64,000 nucleotides of DNA from JBCBGF01 sp039820585 (GTDB lineage Bacteria > Pseudomonadota > Alphaproteobacteria > Rhodobacterales > Rhodobacteraceae): the NCBI GenBank assembly GCA_039820585.1, contig JBCBPV010000005.1, forward strand, positions 1-64,000, read 5' to 3'. A program made the position numbers and the translations under genes. Below, piece after piece: positions 32,668 to 43,818 of this stretch. The first letter of the stretch is position 1. Each line of letters begins with the position of its first letter. Under the pieces are notes generated by a model. The model was not told the origin of the DNA and did no database searches. It worked only from the letters and a program-made list of their open reading frames with translations.

Positions 32668-32994
32668 TCAGTTCAGCTGGAAGTGCAGCGGATAGTGACC
32701 GTCGGTGAAATCACCGAACAGGTCTGGCAGATCCGGGTGATCGACGGGTTGCCCGGAATAGTCGGCCACAAGGTTCTGTTCGGACACATAGGCCACGTAG
32801 TAGCTTTGGTCGTTTTCCGCCAGAAGGTGGTAGAACGGCTGTTCCTTGGACGGTCGGCTTTCTTCGGGAATGGCGTCATACCATTCGTCTGTATTCGAAA
32901 ACTTGGCGTCTACGTCAAAAACTACGCCCCGGAAGGGATGTTTTCTGTGACGGACGACCTGACCCAGGTGATACTTGGCACGCTTCTTCAACAT
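32668..32994 (-). CDS. hspQ: Heat shock protein HspQ
   Basis: A 108-residue HspQ protein: A-K-Y-H-L-G-Q-V-V-R-H-R-K-H-P-F-R-G-V-V-F-D-V-D, then P-F-Y-H-L-L-A-E-N and Y-V-S-E-Q-N-L. HspQ is a hemimethylated-DNA-binding-type small protein that works as a Lon specificity enhancer in enterobacteria. No clear heat-shock promoter is visible upstream. Length is usual for the family. Confidence 0.96.
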   Translation of the reverse strand: MLKKRAKYHLGQVVRHRKHPFRGVVFDVDAKFSNTDEWYDAIPEESRPSKEQPFYHLLAENDQSYYVAYVSEQNLVADYSGQPVDHPDLPDLFGDFTDGHYPLHFQLN

Positions 32995-33077
32995 AGTAAA
33001 AACCCCCGTAGCACCGTTACTAGAGAAACGCTTTTGGCCTGTCCACGAATCGTAAGTTTAATTTGTAGAAACAAACT

Positions 33078-33959
33078 GTGAACCTTGTTCTGACAGTTCT
33101 AGAGGTCGTGGCCCCTGTCTTTTTGTTGGGAACGTTGGGGTTTGCCTGGGTCAAACTGGGATTTGAGTATAGAATTCAGTTTGTTACCCATATCTCGATG
33201 ACATTGGCGGTGCCGGCGCTGATCTTTGTCTCGCTGATGCAGACCCAGATTGATCCTGTCGCGTTAACCACGGTTTCGATCGCTGCGGTGGCCGGATACG
33301 GACTCATCACTGTTGTCACAGCGCTTATGGTTTGGGCGCTGGGGCTGGATCGTCGCACATATCTGGCCCCGGCGATCTTTGGCAACACCGGCAATATCGG
33401 GCTGCCGCTGGCGTTGTTCGCCTTTGGCGATGTCGGGCTGGGGTATGCCGTGGTGGTGTTCGCAGTGATGTCGGTCTTCGCGTTTTCGTTCGGGGTTTGG
33501 CTTGTGTCGGGCGGCGGATCGCCTTTGCGTGTGGTGCAGGAACCGATGGTGGCGGCCACGCTTCTGGGCGCGCTGTTTTTATGGCAGGGCTGGCAGACGC
33601 CCACGTTTCTGACCAATGCGCTGACTTTGGTGGGGCAGATGGCGATCCCCTTGATGCTAATCACACTGGGCGTCGGGGTCGCGCGGCTGACGCCCGGTCG
33701 GCTGGGCCGGTCTGTGGGCTTGTCCGTGGCGAAGGCGGTGATCTGCATCTCGTCGGCTTGGGCTGTGGGTCTGTGGTTCGCGCTAGAGCCTGTGGCTTTT
33801 GCGGTGCTGGTGCTGCAGATCTCGACCCCCGTTGCCGTTACCTCTTATCTTCTGGCCGAAAAATACGGCGCGGATGGTGAGGCGGTCGCGGGCATGGTCT
33901 TTGCCTCGACGCTGTTGTCGATTGCTCTGATCCCGGTGCTTTTGGGCTTCCTCTTGTAG
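33078..33959 (+). CDS. AEC family transporter
   Basis: A 293-residue membrane permease of the AEC family, about ten hydrophobic segments, distinct from the one at 2355. The signature G-N-T-G-N-I-G-L-P-L-A-L sits near residue 100, and a second half contains V-A-V-T-S-Y-L-L-A-E-K-Y-G-A-D. The start is GTG at 33078, just after an in-frame stop; no good ribosome-binding site is visible. Substrate unknown. Intergenic distance from divergent hspQ is 83 bases. Confidence 0.88.
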   Translation: MNLVLTVLEVVAPVFLLGTLGFAWVKLGFEYRIQFVTHISMTLAVPALIFVSLMQTQIDPVALTTVSIAAVAGYGLITVVTALMVWALGLDRRTYLAPAIFGNTGNIGLPLALFAFGDVGLGYAVVVFAVMSVFAFSFGVWLVSGGGSPLRVVQEPMVAATLLGALFLWQGWQTPTFLTNALTLVGQMAIPLMLITLGVGVARLTPGRLGRSVGLSVAKAVICISSAWAVGLWFALEPVAFAVLVLQISTPVAVTSYLLAEKYGADGEAVAGMVFASTLLSIALIPVLLGFLL

Positions 33960-33991
33960 CACACGCGTTTTTTGTTTTCCGCGCCGGGGTG

Positions 33992-34018
33992 TTGCGGTAC
34001 TGTGGAAAAAAATAAAAT
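33992..34018 (+). promoter_or_regulatory. Candidate promoter of the lytic transglycosylase gene
   Basis: TTGCGG (33992-33997) and TAAAAT (34013-34018) in an A-rich patch stand out from the surrounding GC-rich sequence, 16 bases upstream of the ATG at 34034. The 15-base spacer is short, so this is tentative. Confidence 0.35.
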
Positions 34019-34033
34019 ACGAGCGAGAGGCAA

Positions 34034-34618
34034 ATGAGCAGGTTTCTCCGTGCAGCGATCCTTCTGGTGTTTGTCACCGGATGCGGGAGCACGAATTATT
34101 CCGCGCCGCGGAATTTGGACAATGCGTGCAGTATTGTCAGTCAACGACCGAACTATCTTGACGCGATGCAGCGAACGGAATCGCGCTGGGGCGTGCCGGT
34201 GCCGGTGCAGATGGCGACGATCTATCAGGAATCGAAGTTCATCGGGAACGCGCGCACGCCGCATGAATATGCGCTGGGCGTGATCCCGATGGGGCGGCAA
34301 TCGTCGGCCTATGGCTATAGCCAGGCGTTGGACGGGACGTGGGATGAATATCGCGATGAAACGGGAAAACGTTTTGCCCGGCGCGATGACATCCGCGATG
34401 CGACCGATTTCATGGGTTGGTACATGGACAAGACCGAGGCGCGTCTTGGCATCTCGAAAGGTGATACCGAGCGGCAGTATCTGGCCTATCACGAGGGGCG
34501 CACGGGCTATGCGCGCGGCAGCTACCGCCAGAAGGCGTGGTTGATGCGGGTGGCCAATGAAGTGGCGCAGCGGGCGGTCACGTATGAGGCACAGCTGGTG
34601 AGCTGTGGGAAGCGCTAG
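34034..34618 (+). CDS. Lytic transglycosylase-like lipoprotein
   Basis: A 194-residue protein with a lipoprotein signal ending V-T-G-C (Cys17). The SLT-type domain follows: catalytic glutamate Glu66 in I-Y-Q-E-S-K-F, then A-Y-G-Y-S-Q-A-L in place of the usual G-L-M-Q, and late A-Y-H-E-G and Y. It would cleave murein glycan strands from the outer membrane. GAGAGG precedes the ATG. Its TAG shares CTAG with the convergent lolA stop. Confidence 0.88.
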   Translation: MSRFLRAAILLVFVTGCGSTNYSAPRNLDNACSIVSQRPNYLDAMQRTESRWGVPVPVQMATIYQESKFIGNARTPHEYALGVIPMGRQSSAYGYSQALDGTWDEYRDETGKRFARRDDIRDATDFMGWYMDKTEARLGISKGDTERQYLAYHEGRTGYARGSYRQKAWLMRVANEVAQRAVTYEAQLVSCGKR

Positions 34619-35223
34619 CCCCCGCGCGATTCCTGTTCCTGGACGATGTTGAACAGGCGTGCGGGAAGCCGCAGGCCGGTTTCCAGCTGATCCAGGATCA
34701 CGCGGGTGCGGGCGCCGCCGCCATCGATGATCGTCCATTCGGCCAGGGCGATGGGTTCATTGGTGAACACGATCTCGATCTGACCATTCTCGGGCGTTTC
34801 GGGATCTTGCGCGACCAGTTTGGTGTGCGTGTCATCGCCGACGTGCCCGACAACCATGTTGCGATTGCTCAGGTCGACCTGGCGTTCGAGGATCAGGTTC
34901 AGCGGCGTGCGCCGCAGCGGATATTGCTCGGGCCGTTTGGAGTTTGAGCGGCCATCAAAGATCGCCACCTGCCCGCCGCCCGCCATCACCAGAGACTCGT
35001 CTGGCGGGTTGTATTCAAACCGCGCCCGTCCTGGGCGGCGGATGTACAGCGTGCCGGTCGATTGCGATCCGTCATCGTTGAACTGCCGGAACGTGGCCCG
35101 GGCCGTCACCAGATCATTGAAGTACTGCGACAACTCGTCGAGCGACACCATGGCAGAGGCCCGGGTGCCGAGGGTTGACGCCGCTGCGGCAAGCGTGAGT
35201 GTGAAAATCCGTCGCGTAATCAT
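34615..35223 (-). CDS. lolA: Outer-membrane lipoprotein carrier protein LolA
   Basis: A 202-residue periplasmic LolA, which ferries lipoproteins from LolCDE to the outer membrane. The signal peptide ends T-R-A-S-A near residue 24; it contains T-R-R-I-F-T-L, similar to a twin-arginine motif. The mature part has A-R-F-E-Y-N-P-P and S-N-R-N-M-V-style beta segments of the half-barrel. It lies downstream of ftsK, a conserved order. GAGCTTATG context gives only a weak ribosome-binding site. Confidence 0.92.
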   Translation of the reverse strand: MITRRIFTLTLAAAASTLGTRASAMVSLDELSQYFNDLVTARATFRQFNDDGSQSTGTLYIRRPGRARFEYNPPDESLVMAGGGQVAIFDGRSNSKRPEQYPLRRTPLNLILERQVDLSNRNMVVGHVGDDTHTKLVAQDPETPENGQIEIVFTNEPIALAEWTIIDGGGARTRVILDQLETGLRLPARLFNIVQEQESRGG

Positions 35224-35296
35224 AAGCTCTACCTATGCCTGCCACACCTTGGGTTCATGCCCATCCCTATCACGAATGGGCGAGCGGGGGCGCGCA

Positions 35297-38029
<2,733 letters not shown>

Positions 38030-38041
38030 GGTCCCTCGTCC

Positions 38042-39226
38042 TCACATATAGAGACAGTCGCGGATTGCCGTCAGACCGCGCTGCATTTCTTGTTCGTCAT
38101 CCGCAACCATTGCGACGCGAATGTATTCTTTGCCCGGGTTCCCGGTGTCGGTGTCGCGCGCCAGATAGGCACCGGGCAGCACGCGCACGCCATGGGTTGT
38201 CCACAGCTTCAGTGCGGCGTCTTCGCCATCGGCGACCGGTAGCCACAGGAAAAACCCGGCCTCCGGCGCGCCGCAATGGTCGATGCCATCGAAAGTGGCG
38301 TCCGCGATCTGATACTTGCGCTGATAGAGCGCGCGGTTTTCGTCCACATGGGTCTCATCGGCCCAGACCTTTTCGGCGGCGCGTTGCAAGGGCAGGGGAA
38401 CCGGGGCGCCCGCATAGGCGCGCAGTTGCTTCAGCGCCGCCATGCTGTGCGCGCCGCCCGCCACAAACCCCGCGCGCAGACCCGGCAGGTTGGAGCGTTT
38501 GGAGAGGGAATGGAAGATCACCACACGCTCGGGATCGGCGCCCATGTGATGCGCGACCTGCATCGCGCCCGGGGGCGGGTCGGTGCGATAGATCTCGGAA
38601 TAGCATTCGTCGGCGAAAATGCGAAAGTCGTGCTTTTCGGCGAGGGTCAGGAGCGTTTGCCAATACTGCGTGTCGGCCACAGCGCCTTGCGGGTTGGCGG
38701 GGGAGCACAGGTAGGCAATTGCGGTGCGGTCCAGAACGTCCGCGGGCAGGGCAGCGTAGTCCGGCAGAAACCCGGTGTCGCGCGTGGCGGGGACATAGAT
38801 GGGTTCTGCCCCGGCGGTCAACGCGGCCACGGCATAGACCTGGTAGAACGGATTGGGCATCAACACGATGGGTGTCCTGCCGCCCTTCACCTCGGGACAC
38901 AGCGCGATGGCTGCGTTGAACAGCCCCTCGCGCGTGCCGTTCAGGACCATCAGCTGTGTCTCGGCTTCGGCGGGCACGCCGTAGCGCCGCGCGATCCAGT
39001 CGGCCATGGCCTGGCGCAGTTCGGGCGTGCCGTCGTTGGGCGGATATTTCCCGAACTCGCTGGCGTGTTCTGCGATTGTCTGGCTCAGCCATTCAGGGAA
39101 GGCATGGCGCGGCTCACCGATGGACATGGCAATGGGTGCGGCACCGGGCGCATGCCCGTCCAGCAAGCGCCGCAGACGCGGAAACGCGTATTCCGGCAGG
39201 TGTGAAAACCGCTCTGGAAAGCTCAT
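38042..39226 (-). CDS. Class I/II aminotransferase
   Basis: A 394-residue PLP-dependent aminotransferase of fold type I. The PLP lysine is in H-S-L-S-K-R-S-N-L-P-G-L-R-A-G, with P-N-P-F-Y-Q-V-Y and N-P-Q-G-A motifs typical of the DapC/AspC-like group. It could act in lysine or amino acid synthesis, but the substrate is not decided by sequence. The ATG at 39226 follows GAGG; a TTG one codon earlier is less likely. It sits 12 bases upstream of ftsK. Confidence 0.9.
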   Translation of the reverse strand: MSFPERFSHLPEYAFPRLRRLLDGHAPGAAPIAMSIGEPRHAFPEWLSQTIAEHASEFGKYPPNDGTPELRQAMADWIARRYGVPAEAETQLMVLNGTREGLFNAAIALCPEVKGGRTPIVLMPNPFYQVYAVAALTAGAEPIYVPATRDTGFLPDYAALPADVLDRTAIAYLCSPANPQGAVADTQYWQTLLTLAEKHDFRIFADECYSEIYRTDPPPGAMQVAHHMGADPERVVIFHSLSKRSNLPGLRAGFVAGGAHSMAALKQLRAYAGAPVPLPLQRAAEKVWADETHVDENRALYQRKYQIADATFDGIDHCGAPEAGFFLWLPVADGEDAALKLWTTHGVRVLPGAYLARDTDTGNPGKEYIRVAMVADDEQEMQRGLTAIRDCLYM

Positions 39227-39298
39227 CAATGCCTCAAACGCGGGATCGTTACGCCCCGCTTTGACGTGAATCTAACTAAGCGGGGCCCAAGCGTCCAG

Positions 39299-39321
39299 AA
39301 AAAGCCCCGGATTTTCGGGGG
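39299..39321 (-). terminator. Rho-independent-type terminator downstream of the aminotransferase-ftsK start region/amidase end
   Basis: On the minus strand CCCCG-AAAATC-CGGGG is followed by CTTTTT. It lies 23-45 bases past the stop of the minus-strand amidase gene and before the aminotransferase start, so it should end the amidase transcript. Confidence 0.75.
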
Positions 39322-39343
39322 ATGCTTGTTGAATTTGTGGCAT

Positions 39344-40675
39344 TTACGCCAGCGCGGCCTCGGCAGCGGCACCCAGGCGCAACAGACGCTCTTCTGAACC
39401 GGGCGGGCCCTGGAACAGAATGCCCACGGACGGGGTGCCTGTGGGCAGGGTCAGGCCGGGCACACCCATCAGGCTACCGATCCGCGTGTTGCGCAGGGTG
39501 CTGAGGTTGCGTTCGCCGAAATACTCGGGGTCATGCATCAGTTTTTGTTGGTTCGGTGGCAGGATCGGGCAGGTTGGCAGGACGATGGCGTCAAAGCCTG
39601 CGGTGGCGGCGTGGTAGTCGGCGCGCAAACGTTCCAGATGTTGCCATGCGGCGACATAGTCTGCGGCGGCGAAGGGCGCACCGCCCCGGAAGCGTTGCAG
39701 GACGTTGTCGAACATGGCCGATGGATTGGCCTCGATCTGATCTTTCCAGGTGCCATAAGCCTCGGCCCCGAACAGGATCAGGGCAAGGTCCATGGCCTCG
39801 GTGACTGCGGGAATGTCGAGCAGGGTGATGGCGGCCCCTGCGGCCGTCAGCTTGTCGAGCGCTCGCGTGAACCCTGCGCGCGGCTTGTCCTCGGCTTGCG
39901 CGACTGCGACGGTGTTCAGCACGCCCAGCCGCACGCCGGTAAGGTTTGCGCCGGTCAGGTCCGCGGGTTTGCCGCCTTCCAGAACGGCGAGCATGAGGGA
40001 CGCGTCTTCCACGGTTCGGGTCAGGGGGCCCACGGTGTCAAAGCGGGGGCAGAGCGGGACAACACCGTCGAGCGACAGGCGGCCTGCGGTTGTTTTCAGG
40101 CCCACAAGGTTGTTCCAGGCGGCCGGCAGGCGCACGGACCCGGCGGTGTCCGACCCGATGCCTATCGGTGCCAGGCCATGGGCGACAGAGGCCGCTGCAC
40201 CAGAGGAGGAGCCGCCAGACGCGGCGCTGGGATCATTGATGTTGGGTGGTGAGGCGGTCTTGGGGTTCAGCCCGAGGCCAGAGAAGGCCAGTTCGGTCAT
40301 ATGCGTCTTGCCAAGGCAGATCGCGCCCGCGGCCGTCGCGTTCTGAAGGACGTGGGCATCCTGGGTGGGCGTCCGGCCCGCCAGCAGGTGGGAGCCTGCC
40401 TCGGTCGCAGTGCCGGCGGTGTCGTAGAGGTCTTTCCACGAGATCGGGACGCCATCGAGGGCGGACAGGCGGTGCCCGGCCCTGGCTCGGGCTGCCGCGG
40501 TTTTGGCCTCGGCACGGGCGCGATCTGGGGTGAGGCGGGCATAGATGCGGTCGCCGAATTGGTGGGCTTGGGTAGCGTCAAGGAAGGCTTCCGTCAGTTC
40601 CACGGGGTCAATCGTGCCGTTCGCTATTCCACGCCCCAAAGCCGCTGCTGTCATTCCCGTCCACGTGTCTTTCAT
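39344..40675 (-). CDS. Amidase (amidase signature family)
   Basis: A 443-residue amidase-signature enzyme hydrolysing carboxamides. The Ser-cisSer-Lys triad is visible: Lys in S-W-K-D-L-Y-D-T-A-G, cis-Ser in A-A-S-G-G-S-S-S-G-A, and nucleophile Ser in S-D-T-A-G-S-V-R. Length fits. The start at 40675 (M-K-D-T-W) follows GGGGAGAG, while the longer frame begins inside the divergent ubiquinone gene region. Substrate unknown; GatA is unlikely because GatB/C are absent. Confidence 0.92.
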   Translation of the reverse strand: MKDTWTGMTAAALGRGIANGTIDPVELTEAFLDATQAHQFGDRIYARLTPDRARAEAKTAAARARAGHRLSALDGVPISWKDLYDTAGTATEAGSHLLAGRTPTQDAHVLQNATAAGAICLGKTHMTELAFSGLGLNPKTASPPNINDPSAASGGSSSGAAASVAHGLAPIGIGSDTAGSVRLPAAWNNLVGLKTTAGRLSLDGVVPLCPRFDTVGPLTRTVEDASLMLAVLEGGKPADLTGANLTGVRLGVLNTVAVAQAEDKPRAGFTRALDKLTAAGAAITLLDIPAVTEAMDLALILFGAEAYGTWKDQIEANPSAMFDNVLQRFRGGAPFAAADYVAAWQHLERLRADYHAATAGFDAIVLPTCPILPPNQQKLMHDPEYFGERNLSTLRNTRIGSLMGVPGLTLPTGTPSVGILFQGPPGSEERLLRLGAAAEAALA

Positions 40676-40753
40676 CGCATCTCTCCCCGTCGCGCGAGCG
40701 TAGCGGCGGCTGGGCGCATGGACAATGCCGGGAGGGCACACATATTGCGGTGC

Positions 40754-41980
40754 ATGGGTACAGATGCGGATATCGTGATTGCAGGTGGCGGGCTGAACGG
40801 AACGGCCCTGGCGGTGGCTTTGGCGTCAGCCGGGATGCAGGTGGCTCTGGTGGAGCCCCGGGCGACACAGGTGCGAAAAAACGCGGCGTTCGATGGGCGC
40901 AGTTATGCGTTGTCACTGGGATCCCAAAGGCTTCTCGAGGCGCTAGGCTTGTGGGATGGGGTGGCCCAGCACACGCAACCGATCCTCGATATCAAGATCA
41001 CCGACGGAAATGTGGGCCAACCGCCATCGCCCATGGTGCTGGAATTCGACCATACCGAGATCGAAGAAGGGCCCATGGGCCATATGGTCGAAGACCGGCA
41101 TCTGCGGCGGGCGCTGCTGGATGCGGTTGCGGCCTCTGACCGGATCACCGCCGTCACCGGGCAGACGATCACGGACCATGCGCCGACACCGGCGGGTGTG
41201 GCGGTCACGTTGTCGGATGGTCAGGTGCTCAACGCGCGGCTGCTGGTGGGCTGCGACGGCAAAACCAGTGCCACGGCAACGCGGGCAGGCATCAAGCGGC
41301 AGGGGTGGTCCTATGGCCAAACCTCGCTTGTTTGCGCCATCGCGCATGAGCGGCCCCATGGTGGGTGCGCGCACCAGTATTTCATGCCGCCTGGGCCGCT
41401 TGCGATCCTGCCGCTGAAGGACAACCGGTCGTCCATCGTCTGGACCGAAGCCGATGACGTCGCGCAAGAGATCAACGCCCGAGATGATGCGGGATACCTG
41501 GATGCCCTGCGCCCGCGCTTTGGCGATTTCCTGGGCGAGATCTCACTGGCGGGCGTGCGGTTCACCTATCCGCTGGCGCTGTCACTGGCCCAGCGTTTCG
41601 TGGCAGATCGCGTGGCGTTGGTGGGTGATGCGGCGCATGCGGTGCATCCCATCGCGGGGCAAGGCCTGAATGCCGGGCTGAAGGACGTGGCCGCGTTGGC
41701 CGAGACCCTGACCCGGGCGCGCAGGCGCGGCGAAGACCTGGGCCGCGCCGATGTTCTGGCCCGCTACCAGCAGTGGCGCCGCTTTGATACTGCCACCCTG
41801 GCACTGGCGACCGATACGTTTAACAAGCTGTTTTCCAACGATAATCCGATCCTGCGCTTTGGCCGGGATATCGGGCTCGGTTTGGTGAACAAGTCGCCTT
41901 TGGCGCGCCGCAGCTTTATTCGGGAAGCTGCTGGACTGACCGGGGATGTGCCACGGTTGAACCGGGGCCTGCCGCTTTAG
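40754..41980 (+). CDS. FAD-dependent UbiH/UbiF-type monooxygenase
   Basis: A 408-residue flavoprotein hydroxylase of the ubiquinone-synthesis type. The Rossmann start is D-I-V-I-A-G-G-G-L-N-G-T-A-L, the FAD motif D-R-V-A-L-V-G-D-A-A-H-A-V-H-P-I-A-G-Q-G-L-N-A-G-L-like segment is near 285, and the family D-G motif D-G-K-T-S-A is at about 160. It hydroxylates the ring of a ubiquinone precursor; which position cannot be set. The frame is open far upstream, but 40754 fits the family start; the Shine-Dalgarno is poor. Confidence 0.9.
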   Translation: MGTDADIVIAGGGLNGTALAVALASAGMQVALVEPRATQVRKNAAFDGRSYALSLGSQRLLEALGLWDGVAQHTQPILDIKITDGNVGQPPSPMVLEFDHTEIEEGPMGHMVEDRHLRRALLDAVAASDRITAVTGQTITDHAPTPAGVAVTLSDGQVLNARLLVGCDGKTSATATRAGIKRQGWSYGQTSLVCAIAHERPHGGCAHQYFMPPGPLAILPLKDNRSSIVWTEADDVAQEINARDDAGYLDALRPRFGDFLGEISLAGVRFTYPLALSLAQRFVADRVALVGDAAHAVHPIAGQGLNAGLKDVAALAETLTRARRRGEDLGRADVLARYQQWRRFDTATLALATDTFNKLFSNDNPILRFGRDIGLGLVNKSPLARRSFIREAAGLTGDVPRLNRGLPL

Positions 41981-42156
41981 TCCAGCTTCCGCGCCTCATC
42001 CACCAGCATGATCGGAATGCCGTTGCGGATCGGGTACGCAAGATGCGCGGCCTTTGAGATCAGTTCCTGCGCATCGGCATCGTAATGCAGCGGCGCGCGA
42101 GTTTCAGGGCATACCAGCGCCTCTAGCATGTGCCGGTCAAAGCCATGCGCGCTCAT
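41977..42156 (-). CDS. Trm112 family protein
   Basis: A 59-residue zinc-ribbon-like protein (M-S-A-H-G-F-D-R-H-M-L-E-A-L-V-C-P-E-T-R and on through I-P-I-M-L-V-D-E-A-R). Trm112/YcaR-like proteins are small partners that stabilise methyltransferases or other enzymes. Of the usual four metal-binding cysteines only one is present (Cys16), as in many alphaproteobacterial members. It is too short for routine gene tracks. It overlaps the LON-domain gene by four bases (ATGA) and shares TTAG with the convergent monooxygenase. Confidence 0.88.
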   Translation of the reverse strand: MSAHGFDRHMLEALVCPETRAPLHYDADAQELISKAAHLAYPIRNGIPIMLVDEARKLD

Positions 42157-42797
42157 TGCATGACATCTTCGCTCAAGCCGCCGCGCAGGGCGAATTCGAT
42201 CAAGGTGACGAGCGTTTCGCGCCGCGTTGACAGCGACGGGGCCTCAAGCAGGGCCTGTTTGTCTTCGGGGTCAAACGGGCACAGCATCGAAAGCGAGTTG
42301 ATCAACAACTCATCCTCGGCCTCTTTGAGCGACTCCCAATCGGTGGACAACTGCTGCTCTTCAAAAAACCGACGCAAGAGATCAAGGAAATCGCCGCGAT
42401 CGAAGCTGTCGTCTTTCTCTGTCGGTCCCAGATCGCGGGCGAACCCGTCCCACCCCACGTCGCAGCGAATATAGGGGGTAAACCCGTCCACTTCGCCCTG
42501 CACCCGGAAGCGTGAGATTCCGGAGAGCGTGATCATATAGCGCCCATCTTCGGTTTCGGAAAACGCGGTCAGGCGGCCGGCGCAACCGATGGTGTGCAGC
42601 CGCTTTTCCTGGCCCTCGGGCACATCGCGGGGTTGCACCATCCCGATCAGGCGATGCTGCGTCTTCAGCGTATCGTCAAGCATCGCGAGGTAGCGGGGTT
42701 CAAAGATATGCAATGGCAAGCGCGCACGCGGCAACAGCAGCGCCCCCGGAAGGGGAAACACCGGGATCGTGGTCGGCAGATCCGCACTCTGCATCAT
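42153..42797 (-). CDS. LON peptidase substrate-binding domain protein
   Basis: A 214-residue protein with only the N-terminal (LON) substrate-binding domain of Lon protease: I-P-V-F-P-L-P-G-A-L-L-L-P at the start, P-L-H-I-F-E-P-R-Y and the G-C-A-G-R-L strand. There is no ATPase or protease part, so it is an adaptor-like or regulatory protein of unknown role. It lies between cnoX and the Trm112-like gene in one operon, 27 bases after the cnoX stop. Confidence 0.93.
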   Translation of the reverse strand: MMQSADLPTTIPVFPLPGALLLPRARLPLHIFEPRYLAMLDDTLKTQHRLIGMVQPRDVPEGQEKRLHTIGCAGRLTAFSETEDGRYMITLSGISRFRVQGEVDGFTPYIRCDVGWDGFARDLGPTEKDDSFDRGDFLDLLRRFFEEQQLSTDWESLKEAEDELLINSLSMLCPFDPEDKQALLEAPSLSTRRETLVTLIEFALRGGLSEDVMQ

Positions 42798-42824
42798 ACC
42801 GTGCGACCTAGAGCTTCAGGTGCG

Positions 42825-43748
42825 TCAGGCAAATATCATCGACGACAACTTGCGCCGTCCGTTCAGGGCCACGGGGTCTTCGGGCTTCAGCGCCTCGAAC
42901 ATCGTGAAAAGCTGTGCTTTGGCGGCCCCATCGTTCCACTCCCGATCGCGGCGGAACAGCTCTAGCAACTGGTCCACCGCTTCCTCTGCATCGCCTGCCG
43001 CATAAAGCGCCTGGGCCAGGTCCATGCGGGCCTGGTGATTGTCGGGGTCGGCGTCGACCGCGGCCTTCAGATCGGCAACCGGCCCTGCGCTTTCAGCCTG
43101 ACGGGCCAGTTCCAATTGGGCGCGCGCGGCCTCAATCTCGGGCGCGGTGGCGATGTCTTCGGGGGCGTTGGCCAGAAGCGCCTCTGCCTGATCTGCCTGA
43201 TCTGCGGCCAGATGCGCGCGCACCAGCCCGCCATAGGCCGCGGCATTGGCAGGCTCTTCGCCCAGAATCGCGGCAAAGGTTTGCGCGGCATCCGCCGCCG
43301 CACCTTCGGCCAGCATCGCTTCTGCCGCCTCGAGCGCTTCGCCGAGGCCCCCATCGCCCGCCAGTGCGGACAGTTTGTCGATGAATGCCGTGATCTCGGA
43401 CTGTGGGACTGCGCCCTGGAACATGTCGACCGGGCGACCTTCGTGAAAGGCAACGACCGTAGGGATCGATTGCAGCGGCAGCCCCTGCTGGGCCAGCGCT
43501 GCGGCCAGCCGTTGTTCGGCGTCGACGTCCACCTTGACCATGCGCACCTTGCCGCGCGCAGCCTTCACCGCCGTCTCGAGCATCGGGCCGAGTGTCTTGC
43601 AGGGCCCACACCATGTCGCCCAGAAATCAACGATCACCGGAACCTCTTGGCTGGCGTCGATTACGTCGGTCATGAAGGTGGCCTCTGTCGCGTCCTTGAT
43701 CAGATCGCCTGCGGGTGCGTCGCCGCCATTTGGATTAAGCTCCAGCAT
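42825..43748 (-). CDS. cnoX: Thioredoxin-fold chaperedoxin CnoX
   Basis: A 307-residue protein: thioredoxin domain (residues 20-125, active site W-C-G-P-C with Cys47 and Cys50) followed by a TPR-like helical domain with L-A-Q-A-L-Y-A-A-G-D-A-E-E-A-V-style repeats. CnoX holds aggregation-prone proteins and transfers them to GroEL and DnaK. The intact C-G-P-C implies redox activity, as in Caulobacter, unlike the E. coli form. First gene of the cnoX-LON-Trm112 operon. Confidence 0.94.
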   Translation of the reverse strand: MLELNPNGGDAPAGDLIKDATEATFMTDVIDASQEVPVIVDFWATWCGPCKTLGPMLETAVKAARGKVRMVKVDVDAEQRLAAALAQQGLPLQSIPTVVAFHEGRPVDMFQGAVPQSEITAFIDKLSALAGDGGLGEALEAAEAMLAEGAAADAAQTFAAILGEEPANAAAYGGLVRAHLAADQADQAEALLANAPEDIATAPEIEAARAQLELARQAESAGPVADLKAAVDADPDNHQARMDLAQALYAAGDAEEAVDQLLELFRRDREWNDGAAKAQLFTMFEALKPEDPVALNGRRKLSSMIFA

Positions 43749-43818
43749 CGGTTGGTTCCTTCAGAAATGCGTTAGGCCCTATATGCGGTCCCGGCGCGGC
43801 GGTGCCAAGGGTATGTGG

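Noticed and set aside
32995..33077. Possible heat-shock promoter for hspQ
   Set aside because: No CTTGAAA / CCCCAT-like pair was found in the 83 bases.
39252..39286. GCCCCGC...GCGGGGC inverted repeat near the aminotransferase start
   Set aside because: The loop is 20 bases and has no T-run; it may be random. The nearby 39299-39321 structure is the better terminator.
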